A DNA stretch of 64,000 nucleotides, from contig JBDWFY010000019.1 of NCBI GenBank assembly GCA_039976075.1, forward strand, positions 62,001 to 126,000. The letters run 5' to 3'. Under the pieces are notes generated by a model that did not search any database, was not told where the DNA came from, and worked only from the letters and a program-made list of their open reading frames with translations. The DNA comes from JBDWFY01 sp039976075 (lineage in GTDB: Bacteria > Pseudomonadota > Alphaproteobacteria > Rhizobiales > Stappiaceae). This document shows positions 25,069 to 33,246 of the stretch, one piece after another. Position 1 is the first letter of the stretch. Each line of letters begins with the position of its first letter. Position numbers and translations under genes: made by a program.

Positions 25069-25266
25069 GTGTCTACCAATCATGACGAAAAGCTGGTGGC
25101 GGATCGGCGTGACTTCCTGAAATTGGCGACGATCGGCACGGCGACCAGCGGAATAGCGCTTGTTGCAGGTGGTGGAGCTGCTGCCGAAGAGAGAACGGAT
25201 CTCAACGGGTCCGGCTATCAGGAAACAGGTCACGTGAAGGCCTATTACGATCTGGCGCGGTTCTAG
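25069..25266 (+). CDS. Formate dehydrogenase region TAT-target small protein
   Basis: A 65-residue protein. The GTG at 25069 is preferred because GAAGGAGGAAAAT lies directly before it; the frame also extends to 25024. It has the twin-arginine signal ADRRDFLKLATIGTATSGIAL followed by a short mature part ending GHVKAYYDLARF. This matches the small family annotated as formate dehydrogenase region TAT target. The mature peptide is only about 30 residues, so it may be a subunit-like peptide travelling with the enzyme rather than an enzyme. It lies 110 bases before the catalytic subunit gene. Confidence 0.8.
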   Translation: MSTNHDEKLVADRRDFLKLATIGTATSGIALVAGGGAAAEERTDLNGSGYQETGHVKAYYDLARF

Positions 25267-25376
25267 CCGCAAGGCAACGTGTTTCTTGCGTCTGGTGGTT
25301 CAGGTCTTCCCTTGCCCGACAGACGTTGAATGCAATTCTGCGCTTTGCTGAAAAAGCGCTCAAGAGGAGAAAATCT

Positions 25377-28271
25377 ATGCTGAGGAAGAAGGTAGGTGGG
25401 GTTGCGAGACGCCCCCGTCTGTCATCAACCCTTGCAACGATTTCGCAGTCCACCGTCAATCGACGGGACTTCTTAAAGAAATCGGGGTTGGCTGTCGGCG
25501 GATTGGCCGCAGCAGGCACAGTAACAGCCGGGACGACACAAAAGGCAGCCGCGGCAGGCGCCGGTTCCGGAAACGTCGATATCGTCAAATCCGTTTGCAC
25601 CCACTGTTCGGTGGGATGTACGGTTTTGGCTGAGGTGTCAGATGGTGTCTGGGTTGGTCAAGAACCAGCGTTTGATTCTCCGTTTAATCTTGGCGCTCAT
25701 TGCGCCAAAGGGGCTGCTGTTCGCGAACATGCGCACGGCGAGCGTCGCCTGAAATATCCGATGAAAATGGAAAATGGCAAATGGACCCGGATTTCCTGGG
25801 ACGAAGCCATTGATGGCATCGGCGATGCCATGCTGAAGATCCGGGAAGAGTCCGGACCGGACTCGGTCTATTGGCTTGGATCTGCAAAACACAATAACGA
25901 GCAGGCATATCTGGTTCGCAAGTTTGCCGCCTATTGGGGCACAAACAACGTCGACCACCAAGCCCGTATCTGTCACTCGACCACAGTCGCCGGTGTTGCA
26001 AACACCTGGGGCTATGGAGCGATGACAAACTCCTATAACGATATCCATAACTCAAAAGCGATCTTCGTTATCGGGGGCAATCCGGCAGAAGCGCATCCGG
26101 TGTCTTTGCTTCATCTCCTGAAGGCCAAAGAACAGAACAATGCGCCGCTGATTGTCTGCGATCCCCGGTTCACCCGGACTGCAGCCCATGCCGATGAATA
26201 TGTGCGCTTCCGCCCCGGTACCGACGTTGGTCTGGTCTGGGGTATTTTGTGGCACATTTTCGAAAATGGCTGGGAAGACAAGGAATTCATCCGCCAGCGC
26301 GTCTGGGGTATGGATCAGATCAAGGATGAAGTCGCCAACTGGGATCCCGAGGAAGTTGAGCGGGTAACCGGCGTCCCCGGATCTCAGCTGAAGCGTGTTG
26401 CGCGCACCATGGCTCAGAACCGTCCAGGGACGGTCATCTGGTGCATGGGTGGCACTCAGCATACCAACGGTAACAACAATACCCGTGCTTACTGCGTCCT
26501 GCAGCTGGCCTTGGGCAATATGGGTAAAGCCGGTGGTGGCACCAACATTTTCCGTGGCCATGACAATGTGCAGGGTGCAACCGATCTTGGCGTTCTATCC
26601 CATACGCTTCCGGGCTACTATGGTCTGAAAGCCGGTTCTTGGGCTCACTGGGCGCGTGTCTGGGATACCGATGTGGAGTATCTGAAAGGACGCTTTGCTA
26701 CGGTAAAGGGTGCCGACGGTAAAGACAGCAACCTCATGAACATGACCGGAATTCCGGTCTCACGCTGGATTGACGGCGTTCTGGAAGATCCAGCCAACAT
26801 GGACAACCCGAACAAAGTCCGCGGTATGGTATTCTGGGGGCATGCACCAAACTCGCAGACCCGCATGAAAGAAATGAAGGATGCCATGGAGAAACTCGAC
26901 CTTCTGGTCGTGATTGATCCGTATCCTACCGTTTCAGCCGTGCTGCATGACCGTAAGGATGGCGCGTACCTGCTTCCTGCTTGTACACAATTCGAAACTT
27001 ACGGATCTGTGACAGCGTCGAACCGGTCCATTCAGTGGCGTGAAACGGTGGTTGATCCTCTGTTTGAATCGCTTCCTGATCACACCATCGCTTACAAACT
27101 GGCTGCCAAGCTTGGTTTTGCGGATGAGTTGTTCAAGAACATCAAGGTTGAGAACGACGAGCCGCTGATCGAAGACATTACCCGCGAATTCAACAAGGGT
27201 ATGTGGACGATCGGATATACCGGTCAGTCACCTGAGCGGCTGCGGGCGCATATGGCCAATCAGCACACCTTCGACAAGACCACGTTGCAAGCAATCGGCG
27301 GACCATTGGATGGCGAATATTACGGCATGCCATGGCCTTGCTGGGGCACGGCGGAAATGGGGCATCCGGGCACACCGATCCTTTATGATCCGTCCAAACC
27401 TGTGGCCGAAGGTGGTTTGACATTCCGTGCGCGCTTCGGCGTTGAACGGGATGGCGATAATCTGCTGGCAGAAGGCTCCTGGTCGTCTGACTCGGAAATC
27501 GAAGATGGCTATCCCGAGTTCACCATGGCGATGCTGACATCGCTCGGATGGGACGGCGATCTGACTGCTGAGGAAAAGGCGGCAATCGATGCGGTAGCTG
27601 GTGAGAAAACCAACTGGAAAACCGACCTTTCCGGCGGAATCCAGCGGGTGGCGATCGAACATGGCTGTGCGCCGTTCGGAAATGCCAAGGCACGGGCTGT
27701 TGTGTGGACGTTCCCGGATCCTGTTCCGGTTCACCGCGAGCCGCTCTATACGCCACGGCGTGATCTGCTCGACAAGTATGCCACGTATGAGGATCGGAAG
27801 TTCTATCGTCTGCCGACCGCTTATGCGTCGATCCAGAAGAATGACTTTTCCAAGGATTTCCCAACTATTCTGACATCGGGTCGTCTGGTCGAATATGAAG
27901 GTGGGGGCGATGAAAGCCGTTCCAACCCATGGCTGGCCGAACTGCAGCAGGATATGTTCGTAGAAGTTAATCCCGCTGATGCCAACGATATCGGTATTCG
28001 GGATGGCGAACAGGTCTGGGTTCACAGTCCGGAAGGATCAAAGGTCAAGGTTATGGCCATGACCACCGATCGGGTCGGAAAAGGCGTTGCCTTCATGCCG
28101 TTCCATTTTGGCGGTCACTTTGAGGGCGCGGATCTCAGGGAAAAGTATCCCAAGGGTGCGGATCCTTATGTGCTGGGTGAATCGTCCAACACGGCACAAA
28201 CCTACGGGTACGATTCAGTCACCCAGATGCAAGAAACCAAAGCGACCTTGTGTCGTATCGAACCGGCATAG
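25377..28271 (+). CDS. fdhA: Formate dehydrogenase catalytic subunit (Mo/W-bisMGD)
   Basis: A 964-residue periplasmic enzyme oxidising formate to CO2. The ATG at 25377 follows AGAGGAG. A twin-arginine signal, VNRRDFLKKSGLAVGG, lies unusually far in, at residues 28-43. The 4Fe-4S ligands are Cys74, Cys77, Cys81 and Cys109, followed by Lys111, the usual electron relay. Cys199-His200 (ARICHSTTVAG) occupy the place of the SeCys-His pair of E. coli FdnG, so this is a cysteine enzyme. GGNPAEAHP and the C-terminal dinucleotide-binding domain (TSGRLVEYEGGGDESRSNPWL, FMPFHFGG) complete the DMSO-reductase fold. The island encodes a tungstate importer, so W rather than Mo is plausible. Confidence 0.93.
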   Translation: MLRKKVGGVARRPRLSSTLATISQSTVNRRDFLKKSGLAVGGLAAAGTVTAGTTQKAAAAGAGSGNVDIVKSVCTHCSVGCTVLAEVSDGVWVGQEPAFDSPFNLGAHCAKGAAVREHAHGERRLKYPMKMENGKWTRISWDEAIDGIGDAMLKIREESGPDSVYWLGSAKHNNEQAYLVRKFAAYWGTNNVDHQARICHSTTVAGVANTWGYGAMTNSYNDIHNSKAIFVIGGNPAEAHPVSLLHLLKAKEQNNAPLIVCDPRFTRTAAHADEYVRFRPGTDVGLVWGILWHIFENGWEDKEFIRQRVWGMDQIKDEVANWDPEEVERVTGVPGSQLKRVARTMAQNRPGTVIWCMGGTQHTNGNNNTRAYCVLQLALGNMGKAGGGTNIFRGHDNVQGATDLGVLSHTLPGYYGLKAGSWAHWARVWDTDVEYLKGRFATVKGADGKDSNLMNMTGIPVSRWIDGVLEDPANMDNPNKVRGMVFWGHAPNSQTRMKEMKDAMEKLDLLVVIDPYPTVSAVLHDRKDGAYLLPACTQFETYGSVTASNRSIQWRETVVDPLFESLPDHTIAYKLAAKLGFADELFKNIKVENDEPLIEDITREFNKGMWTIGYTGQSPERLRAHMANQHTFDKTTLQAIGGPLDGEYYGMPWPCWGTAEMGHPGTPILYDPSKPVAEGGLTFRARFGVERDGDNLLAEGSWSSDSEIEDGYPEFTMAMLTSLGWDGDLTAEEKAAIDAVAGEKTNWKTDLSGGIQRVAIEHGCAPFGNAKARAVVWTFPDPVPVHREPLYTPRRDLLDKYATYEDRKFYRLPTAYASIQKNDFSKDFPTILTSGRLVEYEGGGDESRSNPWLAELQQDMFVEVNPADANDIGIRDGEQVWVHSPEGSKVKVMAMTTDRVGKGVAFMPFHFGGHFEGADLREKYPKGADPYVLGESSNTAQTYGYDSVTQMQETKATLCRIEPA

Positions 28272-28285
28272 GGAGGGTAACATCC

Positions 28286-28882
28286 ATGGCTCGAATGAAG
28301 TTCTTATGCGATGCCGAGCGGTGCATTGAATGCAACGCCTGTGTGACCGCATGTAAGAATGAGCACGAGGTTCCCTGGGGCGTGAACCGCCGCAGGGTCG
28401 TGACCATTAATGATGGCAAGCCAGGCGAGCGCTCTATCTCGGTTGCCTGCATGCACTGTTCTGATGCGCCTTGTCGCGCTGTTTGCCCCGTAGATTGTTT
28501 CTACGACACGGCAGAAGGAGTGGTTCTGCACTCCAAAGATCTGTGCATCGGTTGTGGTTACTGCTTCTATGCGTGTCCGTTTGGCGCGCCGCAGTTCCCA
28601 CAGGCGTCAAACTTCGGATCCCGTGGCAAAATGGACAAATGTACGTTCTGTGCCGGTGGTCCGGAAGATGACAAGTCTTCAGCGGAATTCCAGAAGTATG
28701 GACGCAACCGTCTTGCAGAAGGCAAATTGCCGCTCTGCGCGGAAATGTGCTCCACCAAAGCGCTGCTTGCTGGTGATGGCGATGTCGTATCGTCCATCTA
28801 TCGCGAGCGTGTTGTGGCGCGCGGTTTTGGTGCCGGCGCCTGGGGTTGGGGTACCGCTTACGGCAACAAAGTCGGTGGCTGA
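28286..28882 (+). CDS. fdhB: Formate dehydrogenase iron-sulfur subunit
   Basis: A 198-residue ferredoxin-like subunit carrying electrons from the catalytic subunit to the membrane cytochrome. The ATG at 28286 follows GGGAGGG. Four 4Fe-4S clusters can be assigned from Cys13/16/19/23, 55/58/63/67, 87/90/93/97 and 119/122/151/155. Unlike FdnH of E. coli it has no C-terminal membrane helix, so docking to the cytochrome b subunit must be through the protein surface. It has no signal and is presumably carried through Tat with FdhA. It starts 14 bases after fdhA. Confidence 0.92.
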   Translation: MARMKFLCDAERCIECNACVTACKNEHEVPWGVNRRRVVTINDGKPGERSISVACMHCSDAPCRAVCPVDCFYDTAEGVVLHSKDLCIGCGYCFYACPFGAPQFPQASNFGSRGKMDKCTFCAGGPEDDKSSAEFQKYGRNRLAEGKLPLCAEMCSTKALLAGDGDVVSSIYRERVVARGFGAGAWGWGTAYGNKVGG

Positions 28883-28903
28883 TCCGATTTTGCATTGATT
28901 AGG

Positions 28904-28939
28904 ATCGGGGCGGCCGGAAATCGGACCGCCCCGATTTTC
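28904..28939 (+). terminator. Hairpin with T tract between fdhB and the cytochrome b gene
   Basis: ATCGGGGCGG (28904-28913) pairs with CCGCCCCGAT (28926-28935), followed by TTTTC. This has the form of a Rho-independent terminator but sits inside the operon, so it may lower expression of the downstream genes relative to fdhAB or protect the upstream mRNA. Confidence 0.75.
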
Positions 28940-29017
28940 TCAACAATACTGAATTTGGCTTAGCCGCATTGGACAGTCCCACAGGCCCGTGCGGTGTACG
29001 ACCCCGCGGAGATCCGA

Positions 29018-30238
29018 ATGTTCTGTTTGGAAGCAAGCCTGTCCTCGACACACCCATCCCAGAATTTCGACCATGTTTCCGGTCAACAAAGCGGTGACAA
29101 ATCTGTCGCGCATATTGTGAGGCGGGCGCTGATCGCCTGTTCATTTGTATTTGTATTCTTAAGCCTTGGCGTGTTGTCGCTTGATCCTGCCCATGCGCAG
29201 GTTAGCGGGCCGGACAAACCGGTTGCCGGTGCCGTACCCGGAAATACCACCGCGGGCTCTTCTGCGGATGCTGATTTGTGGCGTCAGATCAGACAGGGTG
29301 CTCAGGGAACCGTCGCCGGGCAAAATTCCAACAGCGGGCTGATGATTCAGTCTGAGGGGTATCTGTGGCAACAAACACGCAACGGTCCGCTTGCAATGTA
29401 TTCGGCCTGGGGCATTCTGGGCATATTGATGCTGTTGTCGCTGTTTTATGCGTTGCGCGGTCGCATTCGCATCGATCAGGGACCCTCTGGCAAAACCATG
29501 AAGCGGTTTTCAGGCATTGAACGAGCGGGGCACTGGCTGCTCGCCTCAAGTTTCATTCTTCTCGCTTTGACAGGCCTCAATCTGCTCTTTGGCCGAACGC
29601 TGTTAATTCCCATCATCGGCCATGAGGCGTTCTCGACCATTACGATTTTTGGCAAATTCATTCACAATTATGTCGGCTTTGCCTTCATGGTCGCTCTGGT
29701 CATCGTTGCGGTCCTGTGGATCGTTCACAACATTCCCAACCGGTATGATCTTGTCTGGTTTTTGCGCGGTGGTGGATTGCTGGGCGGCGGTCATCCGAAG
29801 GCTCGAAAATTCAATGGCGGGCAAAAAGCCCTGTTCTGGTTGATAATCCTGGGCGGCGCATCAATTTCTCTTTCCGGGTGGGCCTTGCTGATGCCATTTG
29901 AAACGGCAATGTTTGGCAAGACGTTCGGTTTGGTCAATTCCGTTTTCGGAACCAGTCTCGCCACCGATCTCTCTCCGATGCAGGAACAGCAGTATCAATC
30001 GATCTGGCACACTGCGATGGCCGTTTTCATTATCATGGTCGTGATTGCTCATATCTATATCGGTAGTGTTGGCATGGAAGGGGCGATGGCGGCCATGACC
30101 AGCGGTGATGTCGATACCAATTGGGCAAAGGAACACCATTCGTTGTGGGTCGAGGAAGAAGAAGCCAAAGCCAAAGCCAAAGCAACGGCGGGCGCGACAA
30201 AATCAGTTGATGATGGGTCGATGCAGCCGGCAGAGTAG
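29018..30238 (+). CDS. Formate dehydrogenase cytochrome b556 (gamma) subunit
   Basis: A 406-residue membrane protein. The ATG at 29018 follows GGAGA; a GTG at 28994 has no ribosome binding site. A first hydrophobic segment, ALIACSFVFVFLSLGVLSL, ends in AHAQ and may be cleaved; a periplasmic stretch of about 80 residues follows, then four helices of the FdnI/FdoI cytochrome b type. Candidate haem ligands are His in RAGHWLLA, FIHNYVG and IWHTAMAVF. It passes electrons from FdhB to quinone. The C-terminus ends in an acidic, Lys/Ala-rich tail (EEEEAKAKAKATAG) with no known role. The long periplasmic N-terminal part is larger than in E. coli FdnI. Confidence 0.87.
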   Translation: MFCLEASLSSTHPSQNFDHVSGQQSGDKSVAHIVRRALIACSFVFVFLSLGVLSLDPAHAQVSGPDKPVAGAVPGNTTAGSSADADLWRQIRQGAQGTVAGQNSNSGLMIQSEGYLWQQTRNGPLAMYSAWGILGILMLLSLFYALRGRIRIDQGPSGKTMKRFSGIERAGHWLLASSFILLALTGLNLLFGRTLLIPIIGHEAFSTITIFGKFIHNYVGFAFMVALVIVAVLWIVHNIPNRYDLVWFLRGGGLLGGGHPKARKFNGGQKALFWLIILGGASISLSGWALLMPFETAMFGKTFGLVNSVFGTSLATDLSPMQEQQYQSIWHTAMAVFIIMVVIAHIYIGSVGMEGAMAAMTSGDVDTNWAKEHHSLWVEEEEAKAKAKATAGATKSVDDGSMQPAE

Positions 30239-30251
30239 AAGGACAGCCAGG

Positions 30252-31613
30252 ATGAAGTCGGTCTGTCTGAGCTGGACACGGGTCAAGAAAACAGCCGGTG
30301 CCATCGTCCTGCTTGTGGTCGGCGCATGCCCCTCACTGTCTTCACCACTACCCGAACAGTTAAAAGGGCATGGCGGTCCAATCGAGGCAATCGCTCTTTC
30401 CCGTGACGGTGGCCGTGCTCTTACGGCCTCCTTTGACTACGGGATCATATACTGGGATTTGTCCGGGTCCCAGGCCCGCATTATCCATCGCCTCAATGGT
30501 CACGACGGCGCAGTGAGCGATGTGACTTTCGTCCCTGGTGAAAAACGGGCGGTGTCAGGAAGTGCCGATGGCTCCATTGGCCTTTGGGATCTTGACAAGG
30601 GCACTCTGATCAAGCGGATCAAGGCCGAAAACTACAAGGTTCATGATGTTTCCGTTTCCGGCGATGGCAGATACGCAGCAGCAGCGCGCTGGGATGGAAC
30701 TGCGAAACTCTATGACCTGGAGAAACAGGAAGAATTGGCGACATTGCGCGGGCACAAAGGCAATGTCTTCGGTGTAACTTTTTCCGCAGATGCCAAGTAC
30801 CTGTATTCGGCCGCTTATGACGGGCAGATCATTGAGTGGGATGTTGAGAGCCAAAAGATGATCCGCCCGATTTACCGCCATGGCTGGGGGGTCAATACGA
30901 TTGCCCGCATTGACGATAATCGGCTTCTGTTCGGCGGACTTGATGGGACTGTCGGTATGGTCGGCATTGAAGAAGCGGAGAAACTGGCGGAACTTTCCAA
31001 GAGCAGCCGACCGATCCAGAGCGTAAAGGTATCATCTGATGGTAAGTTCATGGCGTATGGTGATGGCGCGGGCACTATTTCCGTCTTTGAGGTGAAAGAC
31101 GGTGAACCCGTTGGCGAAGCGCCGGTGGCACTGGGGCCGATCTGGGATTTTGACTTTGTGCCGGGCACAAATCTTATCTACCATGTGGGTTTGGACGATT
31201 TCGCCGCCCTCTGGCAGGTGTCTCCACCGGATTTTTCACCGCCAAAGTCCAAATATCCACGCAGGTTCCAGGTCAGGGATACCGACGACCCCGGCGAACT
31301 TGAGTTTCGCCGTAAATGCAGTGTCTGTCACACACTGACCCCGGATGGCGCTAACCGCGCCGGACCGACACTTTATAAGATATTCGGGCGCAGGGTTGGT
31401 TCATTGCCGGGGTATCTTTATTCCGAAGCACTTTTGGATGCGAGTTTCCGATGGAATGAGGGGACGATTGCACAGCTTTTCGATGAGGGACCCGACGTTA
31501 TGTTGCCCGGCACCAAGATGCCCTTGCAGCGTCTGACTGATACCAGTCGCCGGGATGCTTTGATCAGGTTTCTTAAAACGGCTACCGAACCCGAACAGCC
31601 TCCGCTAAAGTAG
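30252..31613 (+). CDS. WD40 beta-propeller fused to cytochrome c
   Basis: A 453-residue exported protein. The ATG at 30252 follows AAGGA. After a signal peptide (GAIVLLVVGACPSLSS) there are six or seven WD40-type repeats, such as LKGHGGPIEAIALSRDGGRALTAS, LNGHDGAVSDVTFVPGEKRAVSGS and LRGHKGNVFGVTFSADAKYLYSAA, over residues 35-335. A class I cytochrome c domain follows, with CSVCHTL as the haem motif, AGPTLYKIFGR and LPGTKMPLQ holding the distal Met. It starts 13 bases after the cytochrome b gene. A role as a periplasmic electron outlet of the formate dehydrogenase or as a docking partner is inferred; the fusion itself is directly visible. Confidence 0.85.
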   Translation: MKSVCLSWTRVKKTAGAIVLLVVGACPSLSSPLPEQLKGHGGPIEAIALSRDGGRALTASFDYGIIYWDLSGSQARIIHRLNGHDGAVSDVTFVPGEKRAVSGSADGSIGLWDLDKGTLIKRIKAENYKVHDVSVSGDGRYAAAARWDGTAKLYDLEKQEELATLRGHKGNVFGVTFSADAKYLYSAAYDGQIIEWDVESQKMIRPIYRHGWGVNTIARIDDNRLLFGGLDGTVGMVGIEEAEKLAELSKSSRPIQSVKVSSDGKFMAYGDGAGTISVFEVKDGEPVGEAPVALGPIWDFDFVPGTNLIYHVGLDDFAALWQVSPPDFSPPKSKYPRRFQVRDTDDPGELEFRRKCSVCHTLTPDGANRAGPTLYKIFGRRVGSLPGYLYSEALLDASFRWNEGTIAQLFDEGPDVMLPGTKMPLQRLTDTSRRDALIRFLKTATEPEQPPLK

Positions 31614-31646
31614 AACGCCTATGGGCGAATCATCCGGAGAATATCA

Positions 31647-31778
31647 ATGAAATCAGTTATTTTAGGCATCGCGTTGATGATCGCCATTAGCGTTGTTGCC
31701 TGGGCGGTGATGGGACCCCAAAAACTAACTTCTGAAAGTGCATACAGTTCCACGAACAATTCCGTTCGTCTGGACTGA
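31647..31778 (+). CDS. 43-residue single-helix membrane protein
   Basis: A very short gene with GGAGA before the ATG. The product begins MKSVILGIALMIAISVVAWAVM, one membrane helix or uncleaved signal, followed by about 20 polar residues ending NSVRLD. It sits 33 bases after the WD40-cytochrome gene and 29 before the DUF6494 gene, in a tightly packed operon. Small single-helix subunits are common in respiratory complexes, so a structural role is plausible but not shown. Confidence 0.6.
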   Translation: MKSVILGIALMIAISVVAWAVMGPQKLTSESAYSSTNNSVRLD

Positions 31779-31807
31779 ATGCGTGCAGCGAATTAAACGA
31801 GGCTTCG

Positions 31808-32005
31808 ATGAGCGAACAATTCAACATGTCGATGCGCAAGTTTCTCAAGCAGGTCGGTGTGACCTCGCAGCAGGAAATTGAACGCATTGTGCGCGACAGC
31901 AACCTATCAGGACAATCTGCCCTGAAAGTGAAGATGGTCCTGACTGCGGAAGGGACAAATCTCAATCACGTGGTTGAAGGTGCTATAGACCTTGATGAGG
32001 GCTAG
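31808..32005 (+). CDS. DUF6494-type small protein
   Basis: A 65-residue cytoplasmic protein, SEQFNMSMRKFLKQVGVTSQQEIERIVRD at its start, matching the DUF6494 family as I recall it. It is mostly helical with a helix-turn-helix-like N-terminal part. Its function is unknown; family members recur next to formate dehydrogenase operons in proteobacteria. It lies 12 bases before the biotin-ligase-like gene. Confidence 0.75.
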   Translation: MSEQFNMSMRKFLKQVGVTSQQEIERIVRDSNLSGQSALKVKMVLTAEGTNLNHVVEGAIDLDEG

Positions 32006-32017
32006 ATTATATCTCTG

Positions 32018-32767
32018 ATGCGCAATCTGGCTCCGACATTTCCCCCTTTGTTAACGGGGCATAAGCTGGCAAGTGACAAGAACCTGCCAAACTGGGCAAA
32101 GGCGCGAGCAGCAGACCGTCGCCTTGGCGCGGGCGATCTGGTGTGGTCGGAAGATGCAGACAATCTGCACTTTGCGCTGGTGTTGGAGCCCGACGTTTCA
32201 AGGGAGCGCTGTCCGGAAATCCTGTTTGTTGCCATGGTGGCAATTGGTGATGCCATCGGTGCGCTCAGCCCGCCGGAACTGTCGATCATGTATCAATGGC
32301 CGTCAATCATCTTGGCCAATGAGGCGGAACTGGGCCGATTGGACTTATCCATCTCTCACACTGAGACTGACGCGATACCGGACTGGATGGTGTTACGGGT
32401 TGACCTGCGCATAAAACCGGACCGGCGACATGAAGATCCAGGCAAAAACGCTGCACAAACCAATCTGTGGGAAGAAGGAGCAGGCGATCTCAGCCGAACA
32501 GCGCTGCTTGAATCAACCTCCCGTCACCTGGTCAATCTGATCCATTCCTGGTCCGACGGCGGCTTTAAACCTATTCACGAGCAATGGTGGGGAAGGCGCT
32601 CTCAAAAAAAGCCGATGCCCGTTGAGCTGATGGCCGATGACTCTCGGATGTTGCTGGGAATGGATGAATATGGCAATGCGCTGCTGAAACAAGCGCAAGG
32701 TAACGGCGTGCTCAGCACATTGGATGCCCTCAAGACATTGCGGTCAAACAAGGATGCCGACAGTTGA
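32018..32767 (+). CDS. Biotin/lipoate protein ligase homologue, apparently inactive (DUF4444)
   Basis: A 249-residue protein with the fold of biotin/lipoate A/B ligases and a C-terminal DUF4444 region (LGMDEYGNALLKQ). The family normally shows a GRGRxGR nucleotide loop and KWPNDLL with the catalytic Lys. Here the corresponding positions read RRLGAGDLVWSED and YQWPSIILANEAELGRLDL, so the Lys and the Asn-Asp pair are missing and no ligase chemistry is expected. It may bind a nucleotide, cofactor or partner in formate dehydrogenase assembly. Its stop overlaps the TTG start of the next gene. Confidence 0.72.
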   Translation: MRNLAPTFPPLLTGHKLASDKNLPNWAKARAADRRLGAGDLVWSEDADNLHFALVLEPDVSRERCPEILFVAMVAIGDAIGALSPPELSIMYQWPSIILANEAELGRLDLSISHTETDAIPDWMVLRVDLRIKPDRRHEDPGKNAAQTNLWEEGAGDLSRTALLESTSRHLVNLIHSWSDGGFKPIHEQWWGRRSQKKPMPVELMADDSRMLLGMDEYGNALLKQAQGNGVLSTLDALKTLRSNKDADS

Positions 32768-33246
32768 AATTCCTCAAGACCATACATTTTGATCCTTCCG
32801 ACACGCGCGTTTTTCCTTTAGCTGCGGGATCGGACGAATGGGCGGTTTCCGGTGGGTTTTCATTCTCCACATTTGAGGAAGATGAACTGAAAGGAAAGTG
32901 GAAACAGGCGTTCAGCAATGGTTTCTTCTCCATTGAGAGTTTCGGCCACGCGACATTCACTCAGGTTGTTTCGCTGGAAGAAGCACAAGTGGCCGATTTG
33001 CAGTCAATGCTTGCGCAGCACTTCGTCGATCGGTTCGGCGCGCCTTCTGTGGCGGATGCATTGCCGGTGGCAGCAGCGGAAATTGATTTCATCGTGAAGC
33101 TTTGTACGGAAGTTCCGATCAATTCCGTCTTCACACTCCGCCGTTTTTTCGATGATACGGGAGAAATCCGAGAAGAATTCAGGATTATCGACACGCCCGG
33201 TGAAAAGCCCCACGCCCGTGTCTGGGACGTGATTGAGGACGAGTGA
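32764..33246 (+). CDS. DUF6505-type protein
   Basis: A 160-residue cytoplasmic protein starting at a TTG that overlaps the stop of the ligase-like gene. The sequence (MKFLKTIHFDPSDTRVFPLAAGSDEWAVS at its start, HARVWDVIEDE at its end) fits the DUF6505 family. Two Phe- and Glu-rich segments near residues 30-60 suggest a compact alpha/beta fold. It has one Cys and no metal motif. Function unknown; it lies in the conserved formate dehydrogenase neighbourhood and is translationally coupled to both neighbours. Confidence 0.72.
   Translation: MKFLKTIHFDPSDTRVFPLAAGSDEWAVSGGFSFSTFEEDELKGKWKQAFSNGFFSIESFGHATFTQVVSLEEAQVADLQSMLAQHFVDRFGAPSVADALPVAAAEIDFIVKLCTEVPINSVFTLRRFFDDTGEIREEFRIIDTPGEKPHARVWDVIEDE

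Noticed and set aside
29072..29119. An ATG in another frame near the start of the cytochrome b gene, raising the idea of a frameshift
   Set aside because: That frame stops after 15 codons, and the main frame has an in-frame ATG with GGAGA, so no frameshift is needed.
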